Shown: piece by piece, positions 62,625-64,000 of the stretch
Layout: every line of letters starts with the position of its first letter
Position numbering within the stretch: position 1 is the stretch's first letter
Assembly (NCBI RefSeq): GCF_014199395.1
Contig: NZ_JACIJM010000014.1
Coordinates: 1 to 64,000 of the forward strand
Length of the DNA stretch: 64,000 nt
Reading direction: 5' to 3'
Source: Yoonia ponticola
GTDB taxonomy: Bacteria; Pseudomonadota; Alphaproteobacteria; Rhodobacterales; Rhodobacteraceae
Translations under genes and position numbers: made by a program
Notes under the pieces: model-generated
What the model was told of the DNA's origin: nothing
The model's database searches: none
Seen by the model: only the letters and a program-made list of their open reading frames with translations

Positions 62625-63968
62625 ATGCAGAAACACAATAAAAACCACGATGGGAACGACGGCTACCGTGAAGGCTCGATCAGCCTTGGCGGAGCTGTTG
62701 CCATGGGCACGGGCGTGATGATCGGTGCGGGCATCTTTGCCCTGACCGGACAAATCGCCCAGCTGGCTGGACCACTATTTCCACTCGCGTTCATCGCTGG
62801 TGCCATCGTGACCAGCTTCAGCGCTTACAGCTACATCAAGATGTCGAACGCCTGGCCCTCGGCAGGGGGCATCGCGATGATCCTTCAGAAATGCTATGGA
62901 TCGGGGGCGGTCGCGGCGGGAGCGGCGCTTTTGATGGCGCTCAGCATGGTGATCGCGGAAAGCCTCGTCGCACGGACATTCGCCACTTATGTCTTGCGGC
63001 CTTTCGATATCACGGGCGGGCCACTTGTGCCCGTTCTGGCGGTTGCCGTGATCGTGTTCGCATTCTTGGTCAACATCGCAGGAAACCGCTCCGTCGGGCT
63101 ATTCTCTCTAATCATGGCGGCGATCAAGATCGGGGGCATCGCGCTGTTCGGTATCGCAGCACTCTGGTCAAGCGGGTTTCAGTTCGCCGCCGCGTCAGAA
63201 ACGGCCGAGACCTTTGGGGTGACAGGCTTCATCGCGTCCGTTGCGCTGGCGATCCTTGCCTTCAAGGGCTTTACCACGATCACCAACAGCGGCGGCGAAA
63301 TCACCGATCCCCACCGCAATGTGGGCCGCACTATCATGCTGTCCATCGCGATCTGCGTGGTGGTCTACCTGCTTGTGGCCTTTGGCGTGGGCGCGAGCCT
63401 GACAATCGACGAAATCATCGCCGCGCGCGACTATTCGCTGGCCCAGGCGGCTGAGCCCGCACTCGGGCAGGTCGGCTTTTACTTGACGGTCGTGTTGGCG
63501 GCCGTGGCCACAGCATCCGGCGTGCTGGCCAGCGTTTTCGCAGTGTCGCGGATGCTGACCATGCTGACGGAGATGAAAATGATCCCGCACAGCCATTTTG
63601 GCATGTCCGGGGCTGTCCAACGGCATATGCTGGTCTATACAGTCGTTATCGCCTCGACGCTGGCCGTGCTCTTTGATTTGGGACGGATCGCATCCCTTGG
63701 TGCCTTCTTTTACCTCGTCATGGACATGATCATACATTGGGGCGTGTTCCGCTATCGTCGAACCGAAGTTGGCGCCTCCAGTATCGTGCTTTTGTCTGCG
63801 CTCTCTCTCGATGCAATTGTATTGGCAGCTTTCACCGTAATGAAGCTTCAAAGTGATCCAATGATCGTTCTGTATGCGGCTGTCGGAATGATCGCTGTCT
63901 TCGCTTTCGAGCGCGTTTACTTGTCGCGATGGTTGGCACCTCAGGCCGCGCATTCCCACGGTGAATAG
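62625..63968 (+). CDS. APC-family amino acid/polyamine permease
   Basis: A 447-residue transporter with about twelve membrane helices. The first helix, GGAVAMGTGVMIGAGIFALTGQ, holds the unwound Gly-rich substrate motif of APC carriers; KMSNAWPSAGGIAMILQKCY and KGFTTITNSGGEITDPHRNV also fit. The His-rich C-terminal end (APQAAHSHGE) is short. It stands alone after the membrane heme protein. Substrate unknown. Confidence 0.9.
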   Translation: MQKHNKNHDGNDGYREGSISLGGAVAMGTGVMIGAGIFALTGQIAQLAGPLFPLAFIAGAIVTSFSAYSYIKMSNAWPSAGGIAMILQKCYGSGAVAAGAALLMALSMVIAESLVARTFATYVLRPFDITGGPLVPVLAVAVIVFAFLVNIAGNRSVGLFSLIMAAIKIGGIALFGIAALWSSGFQFAAASETAETFGVTGFIASVALAILAFKGFTTITNSGGEITDPHRNVGRTIMLSIAICVVVYLLVAFGVGASLTIDEIIAARDYSLAQAAEPALGQVGFYLTVVLAAVATASGVLASVFAVSRMLTMLTEMKMIPHSHFGMSGAVQRHMLVYTVVIASTLAVLFDLGRIASLGAFFYLVMDMIIHWGVFRYRRTEVGASSIVLLSALSLDAIVLAAFTVMKLQSDPMIVLYAAVGMIAVFAFERVYLSRWLAPQAAHSHGE

Positions 63969-64000
63969 CCAGCCATCATCTAGCCCTGAAGGAATGCGAT

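Noticed and set aside
1-64000. CRISPR arrays, tRNA and rRNA genes
   Set aside because: No regularly spaced repeats with unique spacers, no clover-leaf with a CCA-side acceptor stem and no rRNA signature were found on reading either strand.

Overview
The window reads as a piece of a large alphaproteobacterial plasmid, most likely from the Rhodobacteraceae (Roseobacter group). The support is a repABC replicon, a VirD2/VirD4-type mobilization block, ArdC, DUF736, DUF2493, DUF3768 and strawberry-notch plasmid genes, GC-rich codon use, and alphaproteobacterial-type ECF promoters. This placement rests on gene content; no database search was possible.

Layout from left to right. (1) 389-4084: the transposition and resolution genes of a Tn5053/Tn402-type transposon on the minus strand (tniA, tniB, an unusually short TniQ-like gene, a serine resolvase tniR), with a res-like site between tniR and the TniQ-like gene. 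(2) 4250-8620: a cassette with more AT than its neighbours, just outside the tniA end. It has an HD phosphohydrolase divergent from a two-gene operon: an NMP-kinase-like domain fused to an archaeal/PurZ-type adenylosuccinate synthetase, then a DUF7002-like protein. A PEP-synthase-like protein converges on the operon. This is the best candidate in the window for an undescribed nucleotide-modifying or defence system. (3) 8882-16036: coupling protein, relaxase and a MobC-like protein, an oriT-like region with inverted repeats, small plasmid genes and DUF2493. (4) 16720-20173: an AAA ATPase/subtilisin pair resembling the anti-phage IteA-IteS system. (5) 20341-36709: plasmid accessory block (DUF736, strawberry-notch helicase/methyltransferase, HPP-CBS, P1 peptidase, PrlF-YhaV toxin-antitoxin, large ParB-like protein, DUF3768, ArdC, several broken small genes). 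(6) 36892-42759: the repABC replicon bracketed by two different IS6-family elements, one decayed and one intact. The right-hand IS has replaced the 3' end of a cyclopropane fatty acid synthase gene. (7) 42685-63968: a stress and metal cluster with two ECF sigma factors carrying the same C-terminal Cys motif, cfa, an EamA exporter, DUF3141, a FabI paralogue, a lone Rieske protein, CBS-BON, phospholipase D, beta-CASP nuclease, AMP/thymidine phosphorylase, PRPP synthase, a Cu/Ag-type P-ATPase, an isoprenylcysteine-type methyltransferase, a ferric-reductase-like membrane protein and an APC permease.

Two patterns connect genes that would otherwise look unrelated. Five start points in region 7 (ECF gene 1, cfa, EamA, the DUF3141 operon, and the Cys-rich peptide/P-ATPase operon) share a promoter of the form TGTAA(C/T)-16 nt-CGTCT, so they probably form one ECF regulon. 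In the 4250-7251 cassette, the synthetase carries Ser where PurA has its catalytic Asp, as in phage PurZ, and it stands next to an HD phosphohydrolase of the broad group that includes phage DatZ. That points to purine deoxynucleotide remodelling rather than ordinary AMP synthesis.
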